From Hordeum vulgare subsp. vulgare (Eukaryota; Streptophyta; Magnoliopsida; Poales; Poaceae), in the NCBI RefSeq assembly GCF_904849725.1, contig NC_058521.1, positions 430,422,676 to 430,486,675 of the forward strand: a DNA stretch of 64,000 nucleotides, read 5' to 3'. Within the stretch, counting starts at the first letter, position 1; the number at the start of each line of letters is the position of its first letter. The position numbers were made by a program, and so were the translations under genes. Shown here one piece after another: positions 21,180 to 33,104 of the stretch. The notes beneath the pieces are model-generated. The model saw only the letters and a list, made by a program, of their open reading frames with translations. It did no database searches and was not told the origin of the DNA.

Positions 21180-22060
21180 CAAGATTTCGATAATAAATCC
21201 GGGCGTTGTTATAGGGTTTTGTCACCCATAAATTTTTATAAAATGCATACGTTCTTAAAAATCTATGAAACATGGCATACGCTCTTCTCATGATGGTACA
21301 ACTGTATAAAAAATTGGGTTCCATCGAAGGATTTTGAAAAAAATGTGCTTCACGACGAGCCCTTCACTACTACCCAAAAGGCCTCGGTAGGAGAAGATCA
21401 ATTTGTGGTTATATTCAAAATGGCCCTATATTTTGCAAGCGGGTTGGCATGCCCAACAGACTACTCAAGGCAAAATGTGATCGAGTTCTGACAACATACA
21501 CACATTGCGTCACGTCCGGGCATTGTTTTAGGGGGTTTTCACCCGTAAAATTGTATAAAATGCATACATTGTTAAAAAGCTATGAAACTTGGCATTCATG
21601 TTTTTCATGATGGTACAAGTGCATAAAAAATTGAACGAATTCTAACACCAAACGCACGTTGCGTCAGATCCTGCCGGTGTTTTTGGGTATTTTCCTTTGG
21701 AAAACCATAGAAAATGCATGCAACGTAGAAAACGGTCTAGAACTAGCATGAATGCTTTTGATGGACATGCTAGTGTGTGACAAAAATGAGCGAGTTTCAG
21801 TCATGGGAAATGGAGAACATGTTGGACATGTGCCCTACAGACACAGTGAGTTGGTACTGTTTGTACATGGTTTGCATCATGTCACGCATGAAATGACACC
21901 AACGTTTGGAAGCACGTGCCAACATCCAACCTAGCCCCCCACACAAAGAATGAACGAATTCTTACACCAAAATATAAGCAACGTAGAAAATGGTTAAAAA
22001 TTGGCATCGATGCTTGTGGTGAAAACCATTATGCAGAACCTTTATGAGTCTTCGTCACTT
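21180..22060. repeat. Degenerate satellite with about 157-bp periodicity
   Basis: Related phrases recur: 'ccgggc/tgttgtt' at 21199 and 21516 (317 apart), 'gccggtg' at 21673 (157 on); 'cgagttctgaca' at 21482, 'cgaattctaaca' at 21638 (156 on) and 'cgaattcttaca' near 21951 (313 on). Spacings cluster at one or two times about 157. Each unit also has 'aaaatgcat', 'ttggcat/agcatg' and 'catgatggtac' like phrases. Unit length is in the range of plant centromeric satellites, but I cannot identify it. Confidence 0.5.
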
Positions 22061-22434
22061 AGGTACACGTGAAGATTCGTAATAATCCTGCATATCCTCC
22101 AAGTACGGTTTAATGAACACCTACAGTTAATCAATCTGGACCCACTGTGTGGCACTAAGTTTTTTTAGGAGCGTGTGGCACTGAATTTGACAAGGGCCCC
22201 ATGATTTGTGGGCGCTCATGCACACAATCACGTCGCCCGCCCTAGCCGCCATACAGCAATCTCTCCGCCCAACCTAGCCGCCCCTCCATGATCTCGCAGC
22301 CAGCCATAGCCACCCCATCGCGATCTCGCTGCCCGCTATCCGCCCACCGGGACCTCGCCCCATCTATAGCCACCCACCATTCGCCCTACCGTCGTCGCCC
22401 CACCGCGACCTCGCCCCCATCCCTAGCCGCCTGC
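22061..22434. repeat. GC-rich minisatellite, left part
   Basis: From about 22230 the sequence is built of variants of 'ccaccgcgacctcgcccc..tagccgcc'; 'gacctcgcc' at 22351 and 22407 gives a spacing of 56. It continues after the element at 32606, so the array was split by that insertion. 22061-22229 shows nothing recognisable. Confidence 0.55.
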
Positions 22435-23956
22435 TGATGACCCACAAGTATATGGGATCTATCATAGTCCTTTCGATAAGTAAGAGTGTCGAACCCAACG
22501 AGGAGCAGAAGGATCGGACAAGTGGTTTTCAGCAAGGTAATATCTGCAGGCACTGAAATTATCAGTAACAAGTGGTTGTGTGGTGAGATGATTCATAGCG
22601 AGAAACAAGTAACAAAAGTAACAACGGTGCAACAAAGTTCCCAATCCCTTTTGTATCAAGGGACAAGCCTGGACAAAGTCTTATAGGAGGAAAAACGCTC
22701 CCGAGGACACACGAGAATTCTTGTCATGCTAGTTTTCATCTTGTTCATATGATTCGCGTTCGTTACTTTGATAGTTTGATATGTGGGTGGACCGGCGCTT
22801 GGGTACTGCCCTTACTTGGAAAAGCATCCCACTTATTATTAACCCCTCACGCAAGCATCCACAACTACGAAAGAAGAATTAAGACAAAGTCTAACCATAG
22901 CATTAAACTAGTGGATCCAAATCAGCCCCTTACAAAGCAACGCATAAACTATGGTTTAAGCTTATGTCACTCTAGCAACCCATCATCTACTTACTACTTC
23001 CCAATGCCTTCCTCTAGGCCCAAATAATGGTGAAGTGTTATGTAGTCGACGTTCACATAACACCACTAGAGGAAAAACAACATACAACACATCAAAATAT
23101 CGAACGAATACCAAATTCACATGACTACTTATAGCATGACTTATCCCATGTCCTCAGGAACAAAAGTAACTACTCACAAAGCATAATCATATTCATGACG
23201 AGAGAGGTAATGAGTAGCATCAAGGATCTGAACATAAACTCATGCACCAAGTAATCCAACTAGCATCAACTACAAAGAGTAATTAACACTACTAGAAACC
23301 TTACAAGTACCAATCGAAGTCGCGAGATGGAGATTGGTTACCAGAGATGAACTAGGGTTTGGAGATGTGATGGTGCTGATGAAGATGTTGATGGTGACGA
23401 TTCCCCTCCGATGATAGGAGTATTGGTGATCAAAATGGCGACGATTTCCCCCTCCGGGGGGGAAGTTTCCCCGACAGGATCATCCTGCCAGAGCTCTAGA
23501 TTGGTTCTGCTCAAGTGCCGCCTCGTGGCGGCGGCGAATCCTCCGAAAAGCCTCCTCTTGATATTTTCCAGACCGAAACCCTTCTTGTAGCAAAAGAGGG
23601 GGGCCAGTGGGCAAGTAGGGTGCCCACAAGACACCTAGGAGCGGCCAGGGGGGTGGTCGCGCCTAGCAGGCTTGTGGCCACCTGCTTGCGCCCCTCTCGC
23701 ACTTCTTCGGCCCAGTATTTTTTATAAATCCCAAAAAAATCTACGTTGATTTTCACGGCTATTGGAGTTGCGCAGAATAGGCATCTCAAACTTGCTCCTT
23801 TTTCAGGCCAGAGTTCCAGCTGCCGGCATTCTCCCTCTTCATTTAAATCTTGCAAAATAAGAGAGAAAAGGCATAAGTATTGTACCATGAAGTGAAATAA
23901 CAGCCCAAGAAGCGATAAATATCAACATGAAAGCATGATGCAAAATGGACGTATCA
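22435..23956 (-). repeat. 3' LTR of the Fatima-like element
   Basis: 1522 bases, read on + from tgatgacccacaagtat to aaaatggacgtatca. It pairs with 31082-32605. The adjoining actcccccaagctt (23956-23969 area, + strand) is the complement of the polypurine tract. Confidence 0.85.
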
Positions 23957-25445
23957 ACTCCCCCAAGCTTAGACCTCGCTTGTACTCAAGCGAAAGCCTA
24001 GATCAATAAAAATGCCCACCTGTTTAGGGAGAGAGGTGTCGGCAAAACAAAATACAAACATGCAGGCATCATGATCATGATCAGAACAGCAATACCAACA
24101 TATAATCTCTCATGCTAAAGTGACAATTCCTTCACAAAGTAAAGTATGGATCAAGAACCTTACCGAGAATTAGCAACCGATAGTCTTTAGTCATTGAAGC
24201 AATTGCAATTTATCACAACATCAGAAAGAGTCAGATAAGAGCTTGTAAAGTAAATCCACATACTCAATCATCTTTTCGTTCTCTACAATTGCTACAACTC
24301 ACGTGGTACTCATGAGATCAAAGTTTCAGCTGAACACAGAGAAAGATAGGGGCTTATAGTTTTGCCTCCCAACTGCTTACCTCAAGGGTAATGTCAACAA
24401 TAATAATTCATGAATACTTACTTCCAAGTTGACATATGAATATAGATATTTCCCTAGCATATGACGTTAGCCAAGATAAAGGCAAAACAAGGAATTGTTG
24501 AAGATCACCATTACTCTTTCAAGGGGAAAAAGTAAAGGTACAAGATAGGCCTTCGCAGAGGGAAGCAGAGGTTGTCATGCGCTTTTGAGGTTGGGATGCG
24601 TGTCCTCTTAGTGCGGAGGAACGTCACTTTATATTGCCTCCTATGATAAAGAACTTTATTATGCAGTCTGTCGCTTTTATGTCTTCCTCATCATAGGTTC
24701 ATACAAAGCTTATTGTCCACACACTAATAGATCATACATATTAGGGAGCAATTTTTATTACTTGCACCGATGACAACTTACTTGAGGAATCTTATTCAAT
24801 CCATAGGTAGGTATGGTGGACTCTCATGGAAAAACTGGGTTGAAGGTTTGTGGATGCACAAGTAGTATCTCTACTTGGTGCGGGAGTTTTGGCTAATATG
24901 AGGTTGAAGCAATCGTCACATGCTAAGGGATATCTACTCATATAACATTGTTCGGAACCAAGCAAACACAATTCATTATGTTGTCTTCCTTGTCCAACAT
25001 CTACTTCTAAGCATGTAATAGTTTAGTGAGTGTTCACAATCATAGATGGTGTCAAAGATGATATATTTATATGTGAACCTCTCCTTCTTTATCACTTCCT
25101 ATTAATAGCAACAATGAGCAAAGGTCTACGTTTGTCTACCCTTAACAAGTTTCAATCATCATTCTTTTTATATGTGAAGCCATCACTTCCAATAAGATCA
25201 TTACATGATCTTTCATGCTTTTGTTCTTTCTCAATCTTTTGATCATGGCAAGAGACAATGCCCTCAACTAAGACACTCTTTATTATATGGCTCACGATCT
25301 CGAATACATCGGGGGTGACACAAAGCAAAACTCAAGCCTAAAACACTAAGACCTTTATTCTACTAGAGAAAGAGAAAACTGAAAAGGAACAAACTAAAAC
25401 AAAGGTAAAGGCAAAAGATGTGATGGTGATACGATACCGGGGCAA
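23957..25445 (-). other. Noncoding 3' tail: polypurine tract, hairpin, conserved blocks
   Basis: Reading the - strand toward the LTR: conserved block at 24861-24803 (an identical 21-mer to 4130-4150), a 17-mer at 24567-24551 matching 4622-4638, the hairpin tcgcttg-agta-caagcga at 23993-23976, and the polypurine tract aagcttgggggag next to the LTR. The same order and orientation occur in the 1-6589 element. No ORF here is convincing. Confidence 0.6.
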
Positions 25446-25458
25446 CTCCCCTAAGCTT
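25446..25458 (-). other. Internal polypurine-like tract
   Basis: Read on -, aagcttaggggagttg lies 34 bases after the stop of the extra ORF and nearly repeats the LTR junction aagcttgggggagttg. The 1-6589 element has the same arrangement after its second ORF. Confidence 0.5.
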
Positions 25459-25491
25459 GGCACAAGCCAAGGGGATTGCCCATACCCATGC

Positions 25492-25908
25492 TTAGTTGTC
25501 TTCTTTTGGAGATGATGGTGGTGGAGTTGTTGCAATCTTTGATTCCAAGAGGGACATTAATCTTTGATTTATACCTTGGAGATATGTGATATGTTTCTCC
25601 AGCAAAACAACTTCACGAGTGAGATAGGTATTGCGAGAACGAGTTGTTTCACAAAACCTCAAGAGTTCAATCAAGGATGGAGACAGTAGGTGGAGGTAGC
25701 GTTGGAGGAAATCCACTTCTTCAACTTCTTCCTTGTTGAGCACAGATTGCACTTCGTCCCATTCCTGATTCTCCTCCTTAGTTTTGCCCTTGGTTTCTTT
25801 AGGTAGCCTTTCCCTGGCCTCCATGACCTCCATTCTTTTCAGATCAGCATTTACTTCTCCATAGACTTGAGGGAGATTGTTCTCCCCCATAGATTCCTGA
25901 GACGACAT
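25492..25908 (-). CDS. Extra ORF with predicted coiled coil, function unknown
   Basis: An uninterrupted 138-codon frame between integrase and the 3' LTR, where no standard gypsy gene lies. It is rich in Glu, Lys and Leu; the stretch from about residue 60 to 125 (for example EEVEEVDFLQRYLHLLSPSL, then REVVLLEKHITYLQGINQRL) has heptad-like spacing of hydrophobic residues. It ends in a short proline-rich tail (TTPPPSSPKEDN). No known domain was recognised. That it is intact in an element whose pol has several stops is notable, although a short ORF can survive by chance. Roles as an RNA-binding or assembly factor would be guesses. Confidence 0.5.
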   Translation of the reverse strand: MSSQESMGENNLPQVYGEVNADLKRMEVMEARERLPKETKGKTKEENQEWDEVQSVLNKEEVEEVDFLQRYLHLLSPSLIELLRFCETTRSRNTYLTREVVLLEKHITYLQGINQRLMSLLESKIATTPPPSSPKEDN

Positions 25909-26242
25909 CTTGCTCTAAATCTGCGGCAGAAAACAGGCTCGAAACAAAAACGAAGGAAATTTGCGTGATACAAGGGTCAAACCTTTTGGGAGAATATACA
26001 ATGATTTTTTCTAGACCAGAAGGAGTACTCCGCACGAAAACGGAGTCCGGGAGGCACACGAGGTGGCCACAAGCCCCCCAGGCGCGGCCAGGGGGTGGGC
26101 CCGCACCTGGCAGGCTTTTTGCCTCCTCGCGCGCTTTCCGGACTACTTCCAATTTTTCTAATTTTTTTAATATTCCTAAATTGAGAATAATTCCTACTGG
26201 AAAAGTTTTGGAGTCTGTTTTCTTACCGAATCACATACCTCT

Positions 26243-27330
26243 TCATTTTCGATCGGAGTCTGAAACAGGCTGATAAATATCCCTTAGGTATTCTTCCGGA
26301 GTTATGGTATTGATAATATTGCTTTCAATATTTATGGGAGTACCTGAGATATAATGCTTGATTCTCTGCCCATTTACAACTCTCGGACAATTATCTTCCA
26401 TGTTGTTGATCTTGATAGCACCAGAACGATATACTTCCTCAACAATATAGGGACCTTCCCATTTAGAGAGAAGCTTGCTTGCAAAAAATCTTAAACGAGA
26501 ATTACATAGCAAGACATAATCACCTACATTGAACTGACGCTTTTGTATCCTCTTATCATGCCACCTCTTAACCTTTTCTTTGAACAACTTTGCATTTTCA
26601 TATGCCTGAGCTCTCCATTCATCAAGCGAGCTAATATCAAATAACCTCTTCTCACCAGCAAGTTTGAAATCAAAGTTGAGTTCTTTGATTGCACAATAAG
26701 CTTTATGCTCTAGCTCAAGAGGTAAATGTCATGCTTTACCGTATACCATTTTGTACGGAGACACGCCCATGGGATTCTTATAGGCAGTTCTGTAAGCCCA
26801 CAACGCATCATCGAGCTTCTTAGACCAATTCTTTCTAGACCTGTTGACAGTCTTTTGCAGAATTAGTTTAATCTCTCTATTGCTTAGCTCTACTTGACCA
26901 CTGGCTGAGGGTGATAGGGAGACACAATTCTATGGTTGACATCGTACTTGGCAAGCGTTTTACGGAAATCACCATGAATGAAATGTGAACCACCATCAGT
27001 CATTAGATATCTAGGGACTCCAAATCTAGGGAAAATTACTTCTTTATGCATCCTGATAGAGGTGTTGTGATCAGCACTACTAGTGGGGATAGCTTCTACC
27101 CACTTAGTGACGTAATCAACAACAACTAGGATATGAGTATACCCGTTGGATTTTCGAAAAGGTCCCATATAATCAAAGCCCCAAGCATCAAATGGTTCAA
27201 TGACAAGTGAATAGTTCATAGGCATTTCCTGACGTTTACCGATAGTACCTATTCTTTGACATTCGTCACAAGACAAGACAAACTTACGGGCATCCTTGAA
27301 AAGAGTGGGCCAATATAAACCTGATTGCAA
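26243..27330 (-). pseudogene. Integrase (zinc-binding, core and C-terminal parts), broken
   Basis: ORF 27330-26890 starts in the H2C2 zinc-binding part (MQSGLYWPTLFKDARKFVLS, CDECQRIG) and continues into the catalytic core: FDYMGPFRKSNGYTHILVVV with the first Asp, YLMTDGGSHF with the second. The core is then interrupted around 26880-26600. ORF 26587-26243 gives the C-terminal part (NVGDYVLLCNSRLRFFASKL, SKWEGPYIVEEVY). Integrase inserts the cDNA into chromosomes. Stops within the core make it inactive. Position after RNase H confirms the gypsy order. Confidence 0.85.
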
Positions 27331-27447
27331 TACCTTGTGTGCAGTTCTATCTCCCGCATGGTGTCCTCCGTAGGACTCGGAGTGACACTTCTGTAGGATC
27401 TGTCCCTGTTCATGTTCCGGTACACAACGTCTAATAACACCATCTAC

Positions 27448-28791
27448 TCATTCCTTATAAAGGTGAGGATCATCACATAAGTAATGTCTCAAGTCAAATA
27501 AGAATTTCATATTTTGTTGGTATCTGAAACTAGGTGGTATATATTTGGCAATGATATAGTTTGCATAATCAACATACCACGGTGCACTACGTGAAGTATT
27601 GATGACACTCAATTCCTCATCAGGAAAGCTATCATCAATAGGTTGTGGGTCATCAAGAACGTTCTCCAACCTAGACAAGTTATCTGGTACGGGGTTATCA
27701 GCAACCTTCCTGTCGACAGCGTGCAAATCAAATTCTTATAGCAAGAGAACCCATCTGATAAGTCTAGGTTTAGCGTCTTTCTTCTCCATGAGTTACTTAA
27801 TAGCAGCATGATCTGTGTGAATAGTGACTTTGGAATCAACTATGTAAGACCTGAACTTTTCACATGCAAACACAACTGCTAAAAATTCCTTTTCCATAGA
27901 AGCATAGTTTCTTTGGGCACTGTCTAGAGTTTTACTAGCATAGTGAATAACATTCAACTTCTTATCAACTCTTTGCCCTAGAACAACACCAACAACATAA
28001 TCACTAGCATCACACATGATTTCAAAAGGTAAGTTCCAATCATGTGGTTGAACAATAGGTGCGGTTATCATGGCCTTCTTAAGTATTTCGAAGGCTTCCT
28101 GAAAATCATCTTCAAAAACAAAAGGAATATCCTTTTGCAAGAGATTGGTAAGAGGCCTAGAAATCTTAGAGAAGTCTTTAATGAACCTCCTATAGAAACC
28201 AGCATGACCAAGGAAACTTCTTATACCTTTGATATCTGTGGGGTATGGCATTTTCTCGATCGCATCAACCTTAGCCTTATCGATTTCAATACCTCTTTCA
28301 GAAATTTTATGTCCTAAGACGATGCCTTCATTAACCATAAAGTGGCACTTCTCCCAATTCAAGACAAGATTGGTGTCTTTACATCTCTGCAATACTCGAT
28401 CAAGGTTGCTGAGGCAATCATCAAAAGAAGACCCATAAACGGAGAAGTCATCCATGAAAACCTCGACAATCTTTTCACAAAAGTCAGAGAATATAGCCAT
28501 CATACATCTTTGAAAGGTGGCAGGTGCATTACATAAGCCAAAACGCATACGTCTATAAGCAAAGGTACCGAAAGGGCAGGTGAAAGTGGTTTTCTCCTGA
28601 TCAGCTTGTGCAACTGGTATTTGGGAGAAACCAAAATAACCATCTAGAAAGCAGAAGTGTGTGTGTTTAGACAGTATTTCTAGCATTTGGTCAATAAAAG
28701 GCAAAGGGTAATGATCTTTCCTAGTGGCTTTATTCAATTTCCTAAAATCGATGACCATCCTATATCCAGTAATAATCCTTTGCGGGATCAA
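27448..28791 (-). pseudogene. Reverse transcriptase and RNase H
   Basis: ORF 28791-27793 carries RT fingers and palm (GYRMVIDFRKLNKATRKDHY, HFCFLDGYFGFSQIPV), the catalytic FMDDFSVYG, and the thumb, then the start of RNase H (LPFEIMCDASDYVVGVVLGQ, YASMEKEFLAVVFACEKFRS, IHTDHAAIK). A TAA at about 27792 interrupts RNase H; its remainder is in frame to about 27448. Upstream, a TAA at about 28790 separates the segment from the protease linker. The FMDD box keeps both catalytic Asp residues. The enzyme makes cDNA from element RNA; the stops make this copy defective. Confidence 0.9.
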
Positions 28792-29528
28792 TTAATCCTT
28801 ATCATTAGGGACAACGGTAATGCCTCCCTTCTTAGGGACGCAATGCACCGAACTCACCCAATCACTATGAGCAACAGGATACATAATACCTGCTTCGAGG
28901 AGCTTTAGTATTTCTTTTCTTAATACCTATTTCATCTCAGGATTTAATCTCCGTTGATGATCAGCAACTAGTTTGGAATTAGGATCAGTTTTAATCTTGT
29001 GCTGGCATAGAGTGGGACTAATGCCCTTAAGATCATCAAGAGTATATCCAATAGCAGCACGGTGCTTCCTCACAGTTTTTAGTAACTTGTTTTCTTTATG
29101 CTCTCAGAGGCTAGCACTAATAATAACAGCATATATCTCTTTTTCATCAAGATAAACATACTTAAGAGTATCAGGCAACTGTTTAAGCTCGAACACAGGA
29201 TCACCCTTTGGTGGGGGTTGATCCCCAAGCAGTTCAACATGCCAGTTATTCTTCAGGAGAGGATATTGTTCTAAGACAACTCTATCTATCTCATCCCTTT
29301 CATCCATATACATATCATTTTCATGCTCCAGCAAGTATTGCTATAAGGGATCAGTAGGAGGCACGGCAATAGATGCTAAGGCAATAGTTTCATCCTTACT
29401 AGGCAACTCTTTTTCATAAGGTTGTCTACCAAAATTGGAGAAATTGAACTCGTGTGACACACCTTCAAAGCCAACAGTGACAGTTTGCTTCTCACAGTCA
29501 ATATGAGCACTCACAGTATTGAGAAAGG
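28792..29528 (-). pseudogene. Protease-RT linker, several stops
   Basis: Pieces of the polyprotein stay in one frame (ORFs 29550-29341 and 29334-29104) but are cut by stops near 29531, 29341 and 29103, and by another near 28930. The segment includes the run leading to the RT start (CVPKKGGITVVPN just before 28791). Confidence 0.7.
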
Positions 29529-30290
29529 TCAGCCAAATATGATGGGACAAAAGCTATCTTGTGCGGTAGCAAGAACGAGGAAATCAGCAGGATACTTTGT
29601 TTTACCGCACAAGACTTCAACATCCCTAACAATTCCCACACGGCAGATATTATCTCTATTGGCAAGCTGAATAGTGACATCAATACGCTCTATCTCAACA
29701 GGTGCAATCTCGTCTTTGATTTCATCATATAAGGATTGAGGTATTGCAGTAACACTAGCACCCACGTCACATAAACCATGATAACAATGATCTCCTAGCT
29801 TAACAGAAACAGCAGGCGTGCCAACAACAGGCCTATGTTTGTCTCTAGCGTGTGGTTTAGCAATTCTAGCAGCATCTTCACACAAGTGAACGTTATGGCC
29901 ATCAACATTGTCGGACAGGAGATCTTTGATAATAGCAATGCTAGGTTCAACTCTAATTTTCTCAGAGGGTGTAGGTGTTCTAATGTAGCCTCTACGTATC
30001 ACAGTTGAAGCTTTAGAATGATCCTTTATCCTAACAGGGAATGCTGGTTTCTCACTGTAAGCACTGGGAACAACAAGATCATTATAGGCAATGACTTTCT
30101 CTTCAACTGGATTGGGTTTAACTACATTGACTTCTAAAGGAGGATAATATTTAAACCACTTCTCTTTGGGGAGATCAATATGAGCAGCAAAAGGTTCACA
30201 CAATGAAGCTACTATCTCACAGTCAAGTCCATACTTAGCGCTAAAGTCACAAAAAAGTATTTGTTTCAACAAAGGATTTAACGCAATCAA
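29529..30290 (-). pseudogene. Retropepsin region of gag-pol
   Basis: The active-site block is YHGLCDVGASVTAIPQSLYD (D-V-G-A-S) with LVLATAQDSFCPIIFG near the end, where a TGA replaces the expected Arg of 'GRPF'. The N-terminal part continues the gag frame after a frameshift near 30255. It is homologous to the protease at 1-579 (GRPFLNTAGAVIDC there). The protein would process the polyprotein. Confidence 0.85.
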
Positions 30291-30990
30291 ACTTGAAATT
30301 CATACCTGACTCCTTACCTTCTTCAATCTCCCAATCTTCAGAGTTGCATTTAATTCTTTCCAAGAAATTCCATTTGAAGTCAATATCTGTCTTCATAAAA
30401 CAACCGGTACAAGACGTGTCAAGCATGGTGCGATCATCATGAGAAAGCCGAGCATAGAAGTTCTGAATGATAATTTCTCTCGAGAGCTCATGATTAGGGC
30501 ATGAATATAACATTGACTTAAGCCTCCCCCAAGCTTGAGCGATGCTTTCTCTGTCACGAGGACAAAAATTGTAAATATAATTCCGATCGCGATGTACTAG
30601 ATGCATATGATGAAACTTTTGATGAAATTCCAATTTCAACCGATTGTAGTTCCATGATCCAATATCATCACATAGCCTATACCATGTCAACGCCTTATCC
30701 CTCAAAGATAAGGGAAAGACCTTCTTCTTGACCTCATCCTCGGGCAAACATGTAACCATAAATAAACCACAAACTTCATCTACATAGATTAGATGCATGT
30801 CTGGATGTGATGTTCCATCTCTTGTAAAAGGATTAGCCAGCAGTTTCTCAGGCATACCCGAAGGAAATTCAAAGCAAATATTTTTAGTACGTGCAGCAGG
30901 TTGAGGAGCAACTCTTTGTGCTTCCATTCGAGGTGAACATACCCCGAACAAGCCCCTCAAAGGATTAGTTTCCATAGTGACAAGCGACAA
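30247..30990 (-). pseudogene. gag (Retrotrans_gag type)
   Basis: A 247-codon frame with the plant gypsy gag core: LRDKALTWYRLCDDIGSWNY, FHQKFHHMHLVHRDRNYIYN, ESIAQAWGRLKSMLYSCPNH and IIQNFYARLSHDDRTMLDTS. The ATG at 30990 or the internal METNP a few codons on could start it. The frame is lost near 30255, just before the protease. It would form virus-like particles. The first bases lie only about 60 bases from the primer-binding site. Confidence 0.85.
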
Positions 30991-31052
30991 TAAATTTCAG
31001 CACACTATATGAATGTTTCCTTACCAAGTTCCACTTACCAAAGGCGCTTCAC

Positions 31053-31070
31053 TCCCCGACAACGGCGCCA
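31053..31070 (-). other. Primer-binding site (tRNA-Asp type)
   Basis: Read on -, tggcgccgttgtcgggga, one base off the tRNA-Asp complement used by Athila elements, starts 11 bases inside the 5' LTR end. A similar ~10-base gap is seen in the element at 61577. Confidence 0.75.
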
Positions 31071-31081
31071 GAAAAGAGTCT

Positions 31082-32605
31082 TGATGACCCACAAGTATAG
31101 GGGATCTATCGTAGTCCTTTCTATAATTAAGAGTGTCGAACCCAACGAAGAGCAGAAGGATCTGACAAGTGGTTTTCAGCAAGGTAATATCTGCACGCAC
31201 TGAAATTATTGGTAACAAGTAGTTGTGTGGTGAGATGATTCGTAGCGAGCAACAAGTAACAAAAGTAAAAACGGTGCAGCAAAGTGGCCCAATCCCTTTT
31301 GTAGCAGGGGACAAGCCTGGACAAAGTCTTATAGGAGGAAAAACGCTCCCGAGGACAAACGGGAATTTCTGTCATGCTAGTTTTCATCATGTTCATATGA
31401 TTCGCCTTCGTTACTTTGATAGTTTGATATGTGGGTGGACCAGCGCTTGGGTACTGCCCTTAATTGGACAAGAATCCCACTTCTTATTAACCCCTCTCGG
31501 AAGCATCCGCAACTACGAAAGAAGAATTAAGACAAAATCTAACCATAGCATTAAACTAGTGGATCCAAATCAGCCCCTTACGAAGCAACGCATAAACTAG
31601 GATTTAAGCTTCTGTCACTCTAGCAACCCATCATCTACTTACTACTTCCCAATGCCTTCCTCTAGGCCGAAATAATGGTGAAGTGTTAGGTAGTCGACAT
31701 TCACATAACACCACTAGAGGAAAAACAACATACAAGACATCAAAATATCAAACGAATACCAAATTCACATGACTACTTATAGCATGACTTATCCCATGTC
31801 CTCAGGAACAATAGTAACTACTCACAAAGCATAATCATATTCATGACCAGGGAGGCAATGAGTAGCAGCAAGGATCTGAACATAAACTCTTCCGCCAAGT
31901 AATCCAACTAGCATCAACTACAAAGAGTAATTAACACTACTAGCAACCTTACAAGTACCAATCGGAGTCGCGAGAAGGAGATTGGTTACAAGAGATGAAC
32001 TAGGGTTTGGAGATGAGATGGTGCTAATGAAGATGTTGATGGTGACGAGTCCCCTCCGATGAGAGGAGTGTTGGTGATGACGATGGCGACGATTTCCCCC
32101 TCCGGGAGGGAAGTTTCCCCGGCAGGATCGTCCTGCCGAAGCTCTAGATTGATTCTGCTCAAGTTCCTCCTCGTGGCGGCGGCGAATCCTCCGAAGAGCC
32201 TCCTCTTGATTTTTTTCCAGACCGAAACCCTTCTTGTTGCAAAAGAGGGGGGGCAGTGGGCCAGCAGGGTGCCCACAAGCCACCTAGGCGCGCCCAGGGG
32301 GGTGGCCGCGCCTAGTAGGCTTGTGACCACCTGTTGGCACCCCTCTGGCACTTCTTCGGCCCAGTATTTTTTATAAATACCAAAAAAGTCCACGTTGATT
32401 TTCACGGCTTTTGGAGTTGCGCAGAATAGGCATCTCAAATTTGCTCCTTTTTCAGGCCAGAATTCCAGCTGTCGGCATTCGCCCTCTTCATGTAAACCTT
32501 GCAAAATAAGAGAGAAAAGGCAAAAGTATTGTACCATGAAGTGAAATAACATCCCAAGAAGTGATAAATATCAACATGAAAGCATGATGCAAAATGGACG
32601 TCTCA
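31082..32605 (-). repeat. 5' LTR of the Fatima-like element
   Basis: 1524 bases; on + it runs from tgatgacccacaagtat to aaaatggacgtctca. It pairs with 22435-23956 with roughly 7% difference by eye in the first 490 bases. Confidence 0.85.
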
Positions 32606-33104
32606 CCCGCCATCCGCCCAATCATCGCTGACCCACCGCGACCTCATCCCCGTCCATAGCCGCCTGCCATCCGCCCCACCACGACCTCGCCCCCCGTCCC
32701 TATCCTCCCGTCATCCGCCCCATTGTTCCCGCCCCACTGTGACCTCACCGAGCCGCCACCAATCTGTGGTACATTCCATCGCGCCACCAACCCTAGCGTC
32801 TACACCCCCTGCTAGTACTTACTAAGCACGCCACCATTTTTGTTTAACTAATGTCCACCCTGGCCGCACCGTTCATGTAGCTCATCTACACCCTCACTGA
32901 ACTTGTGGTGTGCCGGCCGACACGTCATACACCCACTTACCCACGACACGTATGAAGACATGAACGTATGATTAAACACACAATTTTGTATGTAAATTTT
33001 CTATAGCGTTGGACTGTGTCAATTATATAATACTTAGTGTTTTTTATTTTAGTATGGATGAATATGGTGGAATATATTGCTCAGTTTAGAAGTGGTGCTC
33101 GTTA
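32606..33104. repeat. GC-rich minisatellite, right part, then spacer
   Basis: Continues the 'ccaccgcgacctc..' array cut at 22434, with 'gacctc' at 32640 and 32683 (spacing 43), up to about 32770. 32790-33104 shows nothing clear. Confidence 0.5.

Larger units (their letters stand above)
22435..32605 (-). mobile_element. Athila-lineage Ty3/gypsy element (Fatima-like), complete structure
   Basis: On the - strand: 5' LTR (32605-31082), PBS (31070-31053), gag, protease, reverse transcriptase/RNase H, integrase, an extra coiled-coil ORF, noncoding tail, polypurine tract and 3' LTR (23956-22435). The flanks cctgc (22430-22434) and cccgc (32606-32610) fit a 5-bp target duplication with one change. 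The first ~490 bases of the two LTRs differ at about 34 places by eye, near 7%, so the insertion is old. Multiple stops and frameshifts disable it. Domain order (integrase last) is Ty3/gypsy. The family name needs a TREP check. Confidence 0.85.

Noticed and set aside
25844..26152. 102-codon - strand ORF overlapping the extra coiled-coil ORF
   Set aside because: Different frame from 25492-25908, includes a GC-rich 'cacaagcc..ggcttt' tract typical of LTR or leader sequence, no domain.
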